Shown: positions 29,890 to 38,408, numbered from the stretch's first letter. The stretch is 64,000 bases of DNA from Methylophilus aquaticus (GCF_030769565.1 NZ_JAVCAP010000014.1:51554-115553); one strand, 5' to 3'. The notes: a model not told the origin generated them from the sequence alone. A program made the numbers and translations.

Positions 29890-30879
29890 ATGAATAAACT
29901 GGCATTTCCGATTCTTGCTGTGCTGGCCGATGGCAAGTTCCACTCCGGTGAGGCGCTGGCACAACGCTTTGGTGTGACACGGGCCACGGTCTTCAACGCC
30001 ATCCAGGCTGCACAAACGTTGGGAATTACCGTTTTGTCAGTACATGGTCGCGGCTATCGTTTGCCACAACCGGTGGTTTTGTTGGAACAGGAAGCGATTC
30101 TGGCGGCGTGTGGCGACTATGCGCCCTGGTTTCATATGCAGGTATTGGCGCAGGTGGATTCTACCAATCGCTACTTGATGCAGGAAAGTGTACGTGGCGT
30201 TCCGCATGCGACCTGTGTGGTGGCTCAGGTGCAAACAGCGGGCCGAGGCCGTCGCGGCCGCAACTGGCTTTCTAAGTTGGGCGGTAGTCTGACTTTTTCA
30301 CTGTTGTGGCGTTTCCAATGTGGTGCGGCAGGACTGTCTGGCTTGAGTTTGGTAGTTGGGCTGGCGCTCGTGCGCGCACTGCATGGCATGGGCCTGGTAG
30401 ACGTCCGGCTTAAATGGCCGAACGATCTGATCGTGCAAACCCATGGCGAATGGCAAAAGCTTGGCGGCATCTTGATCGAGTTGCAAGGCGATATGGAAGG
30501 GCCAAGTGCTGCAGTGATCGGGGTAGGCCTTAACCTGGATGTTGACACCACATTACGGCAGCAGATAGATCAGGCTGCGATGGGTTTGAATCAGTTGTAT
30601 GGCAAAGCGCTGGATCCGAACCAGGTGCTGGGGCGATGCCTGGCATCACTGGCTGAGCATTTAAACCTGTTTGCCGAACACGGTTTCAGCTATTTTCAGC
30701 CGCAATGGGCAGCGTATCATGCCTTTCATCAGCAAGCTGTCGATTTGCATCTGGTGAATGGTCAGGTGCTGCCGGGCCGGGTCATCGATATTGCAGAAGA
30801 GGGCAGTCTGCTGGTTGAAACAGCCAGCGGTATACAACGTTTTAATGCCGGTGAAATCAGTGTGCGGAGCGCCGAATGA
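29890..30879 (+). CDS. birA: Biotin-protein ligase / biotin operon repressor BirA
   Basis: Activates biotin to biotinyl-AMP and attaches it to acetyl-CoA carboxylase BCCP; as BirA it can also repress biotin genes. From the ATG at 29890 the product is 329 residues. The N-terminal winged helix (about 5-60) has GEALAQRFGVTRATVFNAI, and the catalytic domain has the ATP/biotin loop QTAGRGRRGRNW and KWPNDLIV with GGILIE, then a C-terminal SH3-like domain with GEISVRSAE. The frame is open 18 codons upstream but similarity starts here. It overlaps coaX by 4 bp. Confidence 0.96.
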   Translation: MNKLAFPILAVLADGKFHSGEALAQRFGVTRATVFNAIQAAQTLGITVLSVHGRGYRLPQPVVLLEQEAILAACGDYAPWFHMQVLAQVDSTNRYLMQESVRGVPHATCVVAQVQTAGRGRRGRNWLSKLGGSLTFSLLWRFQCGAAGLSGLSLVVGLALVRALHGMGLVDVRLKWPNDLIVQTHGEWQKLGGILIELQGDMEGPSAAVIGVGLNLDVDTTLRQQIDQAAMGLNQLYGKALDPNQVLGRCLASLAEHLNLFAEHGFSYFQPQWAAYHAFHQQAVDLHLVNGQVLPGRVIDIAEEGSLLVETASGIQRFNAGEISVRSAE

Positions 30880-31676
30880 GGCTGCTGATTGATGCGGGGA
30901 ATACGCGCACTAAGTGGGCTTGGGCAATGGAGGCGGGTGGTCCGGACGTTGACAGCGTATCTGCCTTTGATAATGCCAGTTGGTTAAATCATGTAGAGGC
31001 TGCAGAGCAGACTGCCTTTGCCAGTGCAGTAGCACAGGCCACAGAAATATGGATCAGCAATGTTGCCGGTGCGCTGTGGCTGCAAGTGTTTGAATCGCTG
31101 GAGACTGTAGCAAGAATGCATTGGGTGAGTGCAAGTGCGGAGGCGCTTGGGGTGCATAATCGCTATCATGATCCTTCGCAATTAGGCAGTGACCGCTGGT
31201 GCTGCCTGTTGGCGGCCTGGGCACATTATCAACAACCGGCACTGGTGGTCAATGCCGGGACTGCTGTGACCATAGATGCCCTGCAAATCATGGAAGCCCC
31301 GACTCTCAAAAAGCATGCTGTATTTGACGGCGGTAGCATACAGCCTGGTTTGCAACTCATGTGGCAAAGCATGCAACAGCGTACCGCGCAGTTGAATGCT
31401 GCATTTCCGGATGATTTTTTAGCGGTGGATGCCCGCCCCCGAAATACGCAGCAAGCGATGCTGCTAGGGTGCTTGCATGCGATAGCGGGGGCGGTATTGT
31501 TGCAGTATCAAGCATTGACCAGCACCTGCGCAAACCCTCCCTTGTTGTTACTCAGCGGAGGCGATGCACCGCGTTTACAGCCTCATTTATCACAAATATT
31601 GTCAGTACAGGCCATTATTGTGGATAATCTGGTTTTAAGGGGATTGGCCAGTGTGGCCGAAAATATGACGCAATGA
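30876..31676 (+). CDS. coaX: Type III pantothenate kinase CoaX
   Basis: First step of coenzyme A synthesis, phosphorylating pantothenate; type III enzymes need a monovalent cation. 266 residues. The phosphate-binding motif LLIDAGNTRTKWAW is at the N-terminus, then LGSDRWCCLLAAW and the catalytic ALVVNAGTAVTIDAL, and GGSIQPGLQLM. ATGA overlaps join it to birA upstream and the SPOR gene downstream. The birA-coaX-SPOR order is common in betaproteobacteria. Confidence 0.96.
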   Translation: MRLLIDAGNTRTKWAWAMEAGGPDVDSVSAFDNASWLNHVEAAEQTAFASAVAQATEIWISNVAGALWLQVFESLETVARMHWVSASAEALGVHNRYHDPSQLGSDRWCCLLAAWAHYQQPALVVNAGTAVTIDALQIMEAPTLKKHAVFDGGSIQPGLQLMWQSMQQRTAQLNAAFPDDFLAVDARPRNTQQAMLLGCLHAIAGAVLLQYQALTSTCANPPLLLLSGGDAPRLQPHLSQILSVQAIIVDNLVLRGLASVAENMTQ

Positions 31677-32542
31677 AAAGACTTGTCTGGATATTACTGC
31701 TGCTGAATGTGCTGGTATTTGCTTATTTTAAGCTGGCCGATTTGACGCCTGTGGTCAGCACATTAAAACCGGAGTTGCATCCGGAGCAGATGAAGTTGCT
31801 CACTGAGCAATCTCTGAATGATTACCCTCGACGCAGTCCTGCCCAGCCAGTTCAGGAAGGCCTGAATGCGCTGGCCGAAAACGCTGAAGGCGTGTCAGAT
31901 GTTGCGGCACAAGTTACAACCCCGGGTGCAACTGAAGTTGTCAAAACGGATATTGCCAAGTCAGAAATCGCCACGCCAGAAATTGCAATATCAGCGTTAA
32001 GTAAGCCTTCCAATCCACGCCAGGACACTAAAGTGGCTGATAAGGCAGAATCCAAACCCACGGTGCACATGTCAGCGACCCATGTGTGCTATGAGTGGGG
32101 CAGTTTTAACTTGGCCAGAATCAACGAAGCCGTGGATGCAGCCAACCAGCTTGGCATTAAAAATTTCGTGAATCAACAAACTGGTGCTGTCGAGAATACA
32201 CGCTACTGGATTTATAAACCACCGCTGGCATCTGCCGAGGCCGCACAGATTAAAGCGGATGAATTGCGTAAACTGGGTGTTGAAGACTTTTTTATCGTGC
32301 AAGACCCCAAGTGGCGAAATGCAATTTCATTTGGTGTTTTTCGCGACGAGCAATTGGCGGATAAACTCATGACAGACCTGAAAGCCAAAGGCGTTCGTCT
32401 GTTGGTCAAATCCACGCGTTATGGCGGACAAGGGCAAGCTGTGGTCAAGTTGCAGGATGTGACAGTCCAACAGTTTGCTAACCTGAAAAAAACACAACCC
32501 CAGTTTCCTGATTCCGTTTTAAAAGAAACACCATGCCCATAA
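31673..32542 (+). CDS. Inner-membrane-anchored SPOR-domain protein
   Basis: 289 residues with one N-terminal transmembrane helix (WILLLLNVLVFAYFKL, about 4-20), a low-complexity linker (about 50-140), and a C-terminal SPOR-like domain (about 145-245) containing CYEWGSFNLARINEAVDAA, TRYWIYKPPLAS and the second repeat FFIVQDPKWRNAISFGVF. SPOR domains bind denuded peptidoglycan at division sites; role here is inferred from the domain. Overlap of 4 bp with coaX shows translational coupling. Confidence 0.88.
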   Translation: MKRLVWILLLLNVLVFAYFKLADLTPVVSTLKPELHPEQMKLLTEQSLNDYPRRSPAQPVQEGLNALAENAEGVSDVAAQVTTPGATEVVKTDIAKSEIATPEIAISALSKPSNPRQDTKVADKAESKPTVHMSATHVCYEWGSFNLARINEAVDAANQLGIKNFVNQQTGAVENTRYWIYKPPLASAEAAQIKADELRKLGVEDFFIVQDPKWRNAISFGVFRDEQLADKLMTDLKAKGVRLLVKSTRYGGQGQAVVKLQDVTVQQFANLKKTQPQFPDSVLKETPCP

Positions 32543-32607
32543 CTGCTTTCAACAGTCAGCATGACGGTACGCCATTAAAACAGTTGATGACTTAAATATG
32601 TAAGTTA

Positions 32608-32650
32608 CCTCCACTACCGAGCCTGCATGAGGCAGGTTCGGTAGTGGAGG
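32608..32650. terminator. Long perfect-type hairpin between convergent genes
   Basis: CCTCCACTACCGAGCCTGC (32608-32626) pairs with the 19 bases ending at 32650 with a single G-U pair, around a 5-nt ATGAG loop. It lies between the SPOR gene and a convergent PEP-CTERM gene. There is no T tract on either side, so it may act as an RNA stability or rho-linked end element rather than a classical terminator. Confidence 0.55.
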
Positions 32651-32661
32651 GTCAGCACTGA

Positions 32662-33261
32662 CTATAGCGATGAGTAATCCATTCTGCGTCGTTTAATATA
32701 AGCAAGACCGAACAGTCCTGTGCCAAACAACCAAGCGGCGGCGGGTATGGGAATTGACGATGGTGAAGATGCCGAACGTGCTTGCGCACCGGCTAGAGAC
32801 CATTGAATGGTTGTGATGTATGAACTGCCGTTGGACGTACTGAATATATAGCTAAACTTATCACGAATCGCGCTGTTAAAGCCTTCTTCCCACTCAATGT
32901 GACCGTTGGTGTAAGCACCCAAAAACCCTTCATCAGTGCTTGTATCCATAAAAGTATATGCCGAGCACCATGCGTCATAAGCGCTACAGCCGTTAAGATA
33001 CTCACCATTGTTGAGCTTGATTTGCGAAAATACTTGATTAATTAATGCTTGACCAACAACCTCAGCTTTACCTTTGTCATAGTTGTCAAACACGCTGTTA
33101 TTGGCAAGGTAGCCATGCCCAAATTCAGCATCATACAGCACCCCATTTATCTCAATATTTTTTGCGCCATAGACCACATTGTTAACAATGGTCAGTAGTG
33201 TTGCGTTGGCATGCATACTGATAGTCAGTCCCGCCAGCGTTATCCAGTTTACAAATTTCAT
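32662..33261 (-). CDS. PEP-CTERM sorting-signal protein (exported)
   Basis: A 199-residue exported protein. The ATG at 33261 has AGAGAGG upstream; the signal peptide is VNWITLAGLTISMHANA. The middle has no family I recognise: VYGAKNIEINGVLYDAEFGHGYL, LINQVFSQIKL, and two Cys in NGCSAYDAWCSAY. The C-terminal tail has the PEP-CTERM tripartite form: IPIPAAAWLF, a glycine-rich hydrophobic helix GTGLFGLAYI, then KRRRM. That tail targets proteins to exosortase in EPS-producing Gram-negatives. It is divergent from the DUF1566-like gene at 33609, and shares the intervening regulatory region. Confidence 0.85.
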   Translation of the reverse strand: MKFVNWITLAGLTISMHANATLLTIVNNVVYGAKNIEINGVLYDAEFGHGYLANNSVFDNYDKGKAEVVGQALINQVFSQIKLNNGEYLNGCSAYDAWCSAYTFMDTSTDEGFLGAYTNGHIEWEEGFNSAIRDKFSYIFSTSNGSSYITTIQWSLAGAQARSASSPSSIPIPAAAWLFGTGLFGLAYIKRRRMDYSSL

Positions 33262-33453
33262 GGGCACCTCTCTTTTTTGTTGGTTTGGATCGCCCTTTCT
33301 GATTCAATTCCGCATTGGATAAAGCGATGGTTAAACACGATTAGGCTTAACCTGTATAACGGCACGATATTCTGGAACTTGAGGTCAACTGTGCGCATTG
33401 AAACTTCTGATCCGCTGCCGTCAATGATTTAATTTCAGAGATAACAGCCACAT

Positions 33454-33477
33454 CCATTAGCCCATTCGGGCTAATGG
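33454..33477. promoter_or_regulatory. Dyad CCATTAGCCC-N4-GGGCTAATGG upstream of PEP-CTERM genes
   Basis: A perfect 10-bp inverted repeat with an ATTC spacer in the divergent region of two PEP-CTERM genes. A shorter form, TAGCCC-N4-GGGCTA, occurs at the same relative place in four more promoters in this window. It is either an operator for a dimeric regulator or a stem-loop. Confidence 0.65.
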
Positions 33478-33496
33478 CGTGCAAAATCGGCCAGAA

Positions 33497-33560
33497 TGAC
33501 AGAGAGTGTCAGTAATTGTCAGAAAAGTTCAGAACATGGAGTTGAAGAGTTGTTTAAGAT
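33497..33560 (+). promoter_or_regulatory. Four 10-bp-phased TGTCAG-type repeats and -10 of the 33609 promoter
   Basis: TGACAG at 33497, TGTCAG at 33507 and 33517, and GTTCAG at 33527, each exactly 10 bp apart. The last repeat ends 22 bp before TAAGAT (33555-33560), placing it over the -35 region as in PhoB/OmpR-class activated promoters. Predicted target of the response regulator encoded at 37278-38027. Confidence 0.65.
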
Positions 33561-33608
33561 AGCCCTTGCAGTTTTAGCGGTCAATTATTCAATTTTTAGG
33601 AATCTGTT

Positions 33609-34253
33609 ATGCAAAATACCACTATAAACAATGCGGTGATGGCAGCCATCGTTGCTGCAGCAAGCCTCAGTTTCAACGCTGAGGCCGCGTTGACATCCTA
33701 CACAGGTGCAAACGGTGCAGGCATGGTTTACAGTTCAGTCAGTAATGTGACGTGGACAAAAGATGCAAACCTTTACAAAACGCTCAATCTGACTTCCAAC
33801 GGACATATCTCGTTATCGACGGCCAACGCTTTTATCAGTCAATTAAACGCCAGCAACTATGGTGGTAGCCAGCAATGGCGCTTGCCAACCTTTCAAGAGC
33901 AAAAAGAGTTGTACCAACAAGAACTGAACGGCAAGGAATATGATCTGACTGCCAATCGTTTCATACCCAATGCTTATGATGTCAATAATGTATTTGATAA
34001 CGAGGAGCCAAGTATTTACTGGACATCCACTCTTAGACCAGATATGTACCCAAGAATTGATGCCTGGAACTTTGGATCCGGCAGCACATATATAGGGTAT
34101 GGCGCCTGGAACAGTGCATTTCTGTGGGTAGTTTCTTCAGGGCAAGTTGCAGCCGTGGTCACGCCATCTGCCGTACCCGTCCCAGCCGCCGCCTGGTTAT
34201 TTGGCAGCGGTTTAGTGGGTTTGGCAGGTTTGCGCCGTAAAAAACAAGCTTAA
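33609..34253 (+). CDS. PEP-CTERM protein with DUF1566 (Lcl C-terminal)-like domain
   Basis: A 214-residue exported protein. Signal peptide ends near SFNAEA (residue 26). The body is a DUF1566/Lcl-type fold, a domain related to C-type-lectin-like ligand-binding modules: VTWTKDANLYK, QQWRLPTFQEQKELY and YWTSTLR, with aromatic-rich strands. The tail SAVPVPAAAWLFGSGLVGLAGLRRKKQA is split into motif, hydrophobic helix and basic end. It is paralogous to the three genes at 38.6-41.9 kb but more diverged. AT-rich leader with TTTTTAGGAATCTGTT giving an AGGA ribosome-binding site. Confidence 0.88.
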   Translation: MQNTTINNAVMAAIVAAASLSFNAEAALTSYTGANGAGMVYSSVSNVTWTKDANLYKTLNLTSNGHISLSTANAFISQLNASNYGGSQQWRLPTFQEQKELYQQELNGKEYDLTANRFIPNAYDVNNVFDNEEPSIYWTSTLRPDMYPRIDAWNFGSGSTYIGYGAWNSAFLWVVSSGQVAAVVTPSAVPVPAAAWLFGSGLVGLAGLRRKKQA

Positions 34254-34272
34254 TAACCAGCGTTGATTTAAA

Positions 34273-34303
34273 AAGGCTGGGTGCCTGTCAGGGCTCCCGG
34301 CCT
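34273..34303. terminator. Probable terminator hairpin after the 33609 gene
   Basis: AAGGCTGGGTGCC pairs with GGCTCCCGGCCTT with mismatches, 5-nt loop. It lacks a T tract on the plus strand; on the minus strand it is followed by TTTAAATCAA, and it sits at a convergent gene junction. Confidence 0.45.
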
Positions 34304-34327
34304 TGCTATTGTTGGTCTACACTTTTT

Positions 34328-35326
34328 TTAAAAATAATGCATATAGCGCAAAGTTACTTCATCTGCCAGCCGCAGGCCATTCTCAATCGCGGTATCTTTC
34401 TGGTAGCGCAACATCCACTGGTTTCCGCCCTGCGTATAAAACAATAAGCCAAGCGCAATGCGCGTATTATCAGCTGCATCGCTTAACTTGCTATTGTTGA
34501 CATAGGTTTTGCCGCCACGGTTGATTTGTGCCATGCTAAAAACATGAATGCTTGGCGTGATTTTATAACGCAAAGTATCACTTAGCGCGTAGGTTTTTTC
34601 TTGTGATAATTCATCGGTGCCTTTTAGTTGTGTGTTGAGGATATAACGCGACTGAGTGAAATCCCTGTATGCATTGTTATCACCATACCACGCAATTTCG
34701 GGTGAAAATTCATTCACCCACTTGTCGCCCAATGTCGTCACCCAGCCACCACTCAGGACAAAACGCCAGCGGTTTTCACTCAGATTGATGTTTTTACGGG
34801 CATCGTAATCCCCGGTAGGCAACGTCATAAACGCAGTGACACCTAAGAACTCGTGTTTTGCCGGTTGGTTCACCAGCCAGAGCGTGCCACCTACACCGAT
34901 ATCTCCATGCACGCCTTGGGCACCTTCTCCCAGTATTTTCTGCATATCCACCAGCGCGCTGTAGCTGCTGGAGGTATTTTCAATATTGCGGTATGAGGCG
35001 ACTAACACCGGTGCGACAGTAAACTCCCCCAGTGTCATAAATTTTGACAGGCGGATAGAGGCGACTTGGGATTCAATGACTGTTTTAGCCAAAGGAATTG
35101 CAGGTAAAAACGGACTGATACGCACGCTGTTTTGCGGTAAGCTGCCATTGACATAAGCGCCTATCTGACGGCGTTGCAGCAGGTTGAAGGCAAGCTGTAC
35201 AGTGTCAGGTTTGACCACATAATCGTCTGGCATTAAATCGAGTTGCGCCGCTTGTGCTGAGGTGAATATGAGCGCCAGCGCTAAAAATATACTTGCACGG
35301 ACTGATTTAAAGATGAAATGATGCAC
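34328..35326 (-). CDS. Outer-membrane beta-barrel protein, MetA/phenol-degradation transporter-like
   Basis: Start GTG at 35326, with GGGAGAG 7 bases upstream; product 332 residues. Signal peptide ends near SAQAA (residue 26). The rest alternates polar and hydrophobic residues with many aromatic strand ends: RISPFLPAIPL, GDIGVGGTLWLVNQP, FLGVTAFMTLPTGDYDAR, NRWRFVLSGGW and a final Phe (RYMHYF) as in outer-membrane barrels. The TLPTGDYD segment is typical of the 'MetA-pathway of phenol degradation' transporter family. It is the third gene of the response regulator-kinase operon, 42 bp after the kinase stop, so it is probably co-regulated and may be tied to the signal sensed. Confidence 0.8.
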   Translation of the reverse strand: MHHFIFKSVRASIFLALALIFTSAQAAQLDLMPDDYVVKPDTVQLAFNLLQRRQIGAYVNGSLPQNSVRISPFLPAIPLAKTVIESQVASIRLSKFMTLGEFTVAPVLVASYRNIENTSSSYSALVDMQKILGEGAQGVHGDIGVGGTLWLVNQPAKHEFLGVTAFMTLPTGDYDARKNINLSENRWRFVLSGGWVTTLGDKWVNEFSPEIAWYGDNNAYRDFTQSRYILNTQLKGTDELSQEKTYALSDTLRYKITPSIHVFSMAQINRGGKTYVNNSKLSDAADNTRIALGLLFYTQGGNQWMLRYQKDTAIENGLRLADEVTLRYMHYF

Positions 35327-35368
35327 TATTGATCTCTCCCAAGATACGTGTGTGAATGGCAATTGCCT

Positions 35369-37312
35369 TTACTGTGCTAACTCTCGTTTTAAAACGATCA
35401 ATACATTTAATCCACCTGCATTGTTTTTTGATGCGGTGAGTTCGCCACCATGTAACTCCACAATCCTGCGGCAAAAATAATAGCCCAAGCCCGTACCTTT
35501 TTTGCCAAACGCGTTGGGGGCACGATAATAGGGTGTGCCGAGCATTTGCATTTCTTCTTCAGAGATGCCTGGCCCTTCATCGGCTACGAGAATGTGCAGT
35601 GCATTGTGTTGGACTGTTGTGTTTAACTGAAGCATGGTGTCTGGCAGGGCATAGCGCAGGGCGTTGTGCAGTAAATTACCCACGGCCATACTGATCAGGT
35701 TCAGATCAAAGTGAAAGCTTTGTCGGATCGACTCTACTTGAATGCGTTGCCAGTCTTCATCCGTAAAGTGGCTGCGGATATCTTCAATCAGATCAGTTGT
35801 TGAATGGAGGGATGCATGCAGTGTCAGGCGTTCTTCTTGCAAACGCTCGGAGATTAAAAAATTATCGACTAGCGAAGATAAGCGACTCACGCTGGCGCGA
35901 ATATTATTAAATCGAGTGGTTGAGGCAGGTGTAATATCCGGATTGGTCAATATGAGCATCTGGGCACTGCGGTCTATCGTGGCCAGCGGATTTCTGAACT
36001 CGTGCGAAAGCATGGCCACAAATCGGCGTTCTTCTTGTGTGCGCTGCAATGCCAGCTCGGCTTTGCTATCGGCAGCCACTTTATCTAACTGAATTTGGCG
36101 TACGCGAAAAGCCATGCCGATACTCATGATGAAAATATTAATCAATAACATGACGATGTATAAATAGGCTTTGTTAAGTGTTAAAGGCAGGATGTTTTCT
36201 GTCATCGAGATATAAGTGAACGATGACAGCAGTAGACCAGTAAAGCTTAACAAGTAAATGAGATGTTCTGTTTTCTTATGCTGATACCACAGAATGGCTA
36301 AGATGAATGGTGGAATAATGTTAAACGGGAAGCTGATGACTCTTAAAGCTGTTTGCAGCTCGGTATAGAAAGGGCTCAATACCATAGGCAACGCGATGAT
36401 GGTTGCTGTCCTGGTGCCTGCAAAAAGCCAATAAAGTTTTTTAAAGCGGATTTTCAGTTGCAGTAAATGTATCCACATCGATGTGATCGAAAACAGCAGC
36501 ATTAAACTAAATACGCCTATCATAATATCTGAGCTGGCTAGCCTTGTAGTCCAGAAGAACACGGATGCATAGCCCAGCACCGCAAAAGTCACCAGTAAAA
36601 AGCTGGCAACATAGCCGCTATAAGCCAGCATGGCCGGATCTTTAATCCAAAGGCCCATCAATAACGCAATCAGCGCCATCATGCCGAATACCCCAAAATA
36701 GAGACCAAAAGTCACATCATCTGCTTTGTCTTGTGCCTCAAACACCTCTGCTGGCGACAAACTGCCGAGTATGGCGATCAAACTCCTGCTTTCGGCGCGT
36801 ATATAAATGGTGGCATTTTGATGAGGTGCCAAACTGACAGGAAAAGCGGGCAAGCGACTTTTAATGATACGATCTTGATAAGGTCTATGGTCTCCAAGTG
36901 TAAAGTGTTGTGCGTGCGTGTCGCTAAGTACCCAAACATCCAGAAAATCAATCGGGGTCCAATGGTTTGAAAATATCCAGGTGATTGCAGTATTTGCATC
37001 GGACTGCACCGCCAGCTTGAACCAGCAAATAGAGGACGCAGCGGAAGGGCTGTGAAATTGGTGTGTCACTGGTTGAAAGTGCGCTGCTTGGGCATCCGAC
37101 AATGATGAGAGTCGTGCACTCGGGCACCAGTACTCAATATGATTGCTATAGTCAGTGAACTTGGGCTCAGCAGGCAGGTGTAGTGTCGCTGAGGCACTGA
37201 CAAGCGGACACAGGCATGCGAGCCATAATATTAAGCCTGAGAGTAAACTGCGCCAATCTGGAATGTTGTCGCTGTGTTTACGCCAACACATACGCCGTTC
37301 CGGAAAAAACAT
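35369..37312 (-). CDS. Hybrid-free sensor histidine kinase with 7TM-DISM sensor region
   Basis: 647 residues. Signal-anchor helix at about 22-42; periplasmic beta-rich domain of 7TMR-DISMED2 type (about 50-190, with IYIRAESRSLIAI); seven transmembrane helices (about 203-400); a short coiled coil; then HisKA with the phospho-acceptor His437 in FVAMLSHEFRNPLATIDRS; N box GNLLHNALRYALPD; G1 VADEGPGIS; G2 GKKGTGLGYYF. All kinase motifs are intact. DISM periplasmic domains are thought to bind carbohydrate-like ligands, which would suit a surface/EPS regulon. It overlaps the response regulator gene by 35 bp (or 14 bp if translation starts at Met8). Confidence 0.92.
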   Translation of the reverse strand: MFFPERRMCWRKHSDNIPDWRSLLSGLILWLACLCPLVSASATLHLPAEPKFTDYSNHIEYWCPSARLSSLSDAQAAHFQPVTHQFHSPSAASSICWFKLAVQSDANTAITWIFSNHWTPIDFLDVWVLSDTHAQHFTLGDHRPYQDRIIKSRLPAFPVSLAPHQNATIYIRAESRSLIAILGSLSPAEVFEAQDKADDVTFGLYFGVFGMMALIALLMGLWIKDPAMLAYSGYVASFLLVTFAVLGYASVFFWTTRLASSDIMIGVFSLMLLFSITSMWIHLLQLKIRFKKLYWLFAGTRTATIIALPMVLSPFYTELQTALRVISFPFNIIPPFILAILWYQHKKTEHLIYLLSFTGLLLSSFTYISMTENILPLTLNKAYLYIVMLLINIFIMSIGMAFRVRQIQLDKVAADSKAELALQRTQEERRFVAMLSHEFRNPLATIDRSAQMLILTNPDITPASTTRFNNIRASVSRLSSLVDNFLISERLQEERLTLHASLHSTTDLIEDIRSHFTDEDWQRIQVESIRQSFHFDLNLISMAVGNLLHNALRYALPDTMLQLNTTVQHNALHILVADEGPGISEEEMQMLGTPYYRAPNAFGKKGTGLGYYFCRRIVELHGGELTASKNNAGGLNVLIVLKRELAQ

Positions 37313-38027
37313 AGCCCAGGTTATAAGCGCTACGAATCGGCAACTCTACATGTGTATCAGCGAATACTTTGCGACGAAGCCGGTTTGCATAGGTGTCAAG
37401 ATTACGCATATTCGAAGCCGTCACTTCTCTTTCTATTGCAGACACCAGCTCCGCGCGTGCTACCGCCTGGTTAGCCTGCGAAAGCAGCGCTCGCAAAAAA
37501 AGTGTTTCCGTATAGGTCAGCTTGCTCGATGCATGGTTAGGCGCTTTTAAAATGGTTTCCTTCTCAATCAAACGCCACACCTCCTGATCAGACTTGCGAG
37601 AGAGGCCTGCAAAGTGCGCTGTAGCCAGAGCGTCAGTCTGTACCCTTGGTGTTTGAAGTATGTGCTGTCGCGTGAGCATATTGAGGATGGTTGATTCAAT
37701 AATCTCAAGCGATGCACTTTTGGACAAAAAAACATCTGCACCCGCCTGCAGGCTGTCTAAATGCGTTTGATTATTGGCATGCGATGTCAGTATTAAAATA
37801 GGCGCTTGTGATTGCTCACGCACTATTTCAGCCACTTCAACCCCACTTTTACCAGGCAGGCCGATGTCTAAAATCACCACATCAAATGTGCTTGCGTCAA
37901 AAACCTCAAAAAAATCTTCAGCACTCGCGAAGCCAGACACTTGCATGCCACGCATCTCAAAAAAAGCAATCAGATCCTGTCGAAGCGGCGCTTCATCTTC
38001 AACAATGGCAAGGCGGCTATTAAGCAT
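37278..38027 (-). CDS. OmpR/PhoB-family response regulator
   Basis: From the ATG at 38027 the product is 249 residues (an ATG six codons upstream is possible). Receiver domain: acidic pair in LAIVEDEAPLR, phospho-acceptor Asp54 in FDVVILDIGLPGKSG, Thr/Ser in LILTSHA and Lys102 in VFLSKS. The C-terminal winged helix (about 160-245) has LTYTETLFLRALLSQANQ, MRNLDTYANRLRRKV and SAYNLGYVF, the OmpR/PhoB recognition-helix layout. It is the first gene of an operon with the kinase and an outer-membrane protein. Two 10-bp-phased TGTCAG repeats lie 62 bp upstream, and the same repeats occur in front of PEP-CTERM genes. Confidence 0.93.
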   Translation of the reverse strand: MLNSRLAIVEDEAPLRQDLIAFFEMRGMQVSGFASAEDFFEVFDASTFDVVILDIGLPGKSGVEVAEIVREQSQAPILILTSHANNQTHLDSLQAGADVFLSKSASLEIIESTILNMLTRQHILQTPRVQTDALATAHFAGLSRKSDQEVWRLIEKETILKAPNHASSKLTYTETLFLRALLSQANQAVARAELVSAIEREVTASNMRNLDTYANRLRRKVFADTHVELPIRSAYNLGYVFSGTAYVLA

Positions 38028-38088
38028 GTATGGAAGCAACAACAATTAAAATTGCATTTTCACATATCAGAGGACGTTTTTCATAAAA

Positions 38089-38108
38089 TGTCAGAATTTG
38101 TCAGAATT
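38089..38108. promoter_or_regulatory. Tandem 10-bp repeat (TGTCAGAATT x2) upstream of the response regulator gene
   Basis: Two exact copies of the 10-mer TGTCAGAATT at 38089 and 38099. OmpR/PhoB-type regulators bind such direct repeats one helical turn apart. It lies 62 bp ahead of the response regulator start, on the plus strand, so in reverse orientation relative to that gene; autoregulation is inferred. A TATAAT lies at 38120-38125 on the plus strand but leads to no gene. Confidence 0.6.
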
Positions 38109-38232
38109 AAGTGCCTGAATATAATGCGGCAGATGACTCGGCACCCATCAGTGAACTACTCAAAAAGTGATCAGCCGATCAGTATACGTCTGAACTGTCA
38201 CTGCGAGCGCAGCGCGCCAGTCCCAGCCTCGT

Positions 38233-38302
38233 CACTGCGAGCGTAGCGCGGCAGTCCAAAAGGTTTAAACATCGCATGGATTGCCGCGCTACGCTCGCAA
38301 TG
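38233..38302. repeat. REP-like inverted repeat, copy 1
   Basis: Arms of 25 bp (38233-38257 and 38278-38302), differing at two positions, built on the core GCGAGCGTAGCGCGGCA, with a 20-nt spacer. A partial arm lies just before at about 38197-38222. A second full copy is at 40710-40779, with an identical spacer. This type of extragenic palindrome with GCGAGCGTAGC is widespread in bacteria. Confidence 0.8.
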
Positions 38303-38325
38303 TCGCAGGTTGATACAACGCACAT

Positions 38326-38408
38326 TAGCCCATTCGGACTATTTGCCTAATTTTTAAGCAGCAATGTCAGAAAAGTTCAGATTTTGTTTTTGATTTTTCT
38401 GTTATTTT
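38326..38408 (+). promoter_or_regulatory. Dyad, TGTCAG/GTTCAG direct repeat and -10 of the 38622 promoter
   Basis: TAGCCC-ATTC-GGACTA (38326-38341, one mismatch), then TGTCAG at 38365 and GTTCAG at 38375 (10-bp period), then TATTTT (38403-38408) exactly 22 bp after the second repeat. Same architecture as the promoters of the genes at 33609, 39860, 41138 and 42295. Confidence 0.65.

Noticed and set aside
33261..33275. GGGCACCTCT at the start of the 33261 gene, identical to the first 10 bases of the MITE
   Set aside because: The match stops after 10 bases, no second end is found, and the reverse of it forms the ribosome-binding site of the gene; chance cannot be excluded.
38118..38130. Plus-strand TATAAT downstream of the tandem TGTCAG repeats near the response regulator
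   Set aside because: Spacing to the repeats (15 bp) differs from the 22 bp of the PEP-CTERM promoters and no gene follows for about 500 bp.
38197..38302. Possible CRISPR-like array in the repeats near 38.2 and 40.7 kb
   Set aside because: There are only palindromic REP-like elements with identical spacers in a duplicated unit; no regular repeat-spacer series.
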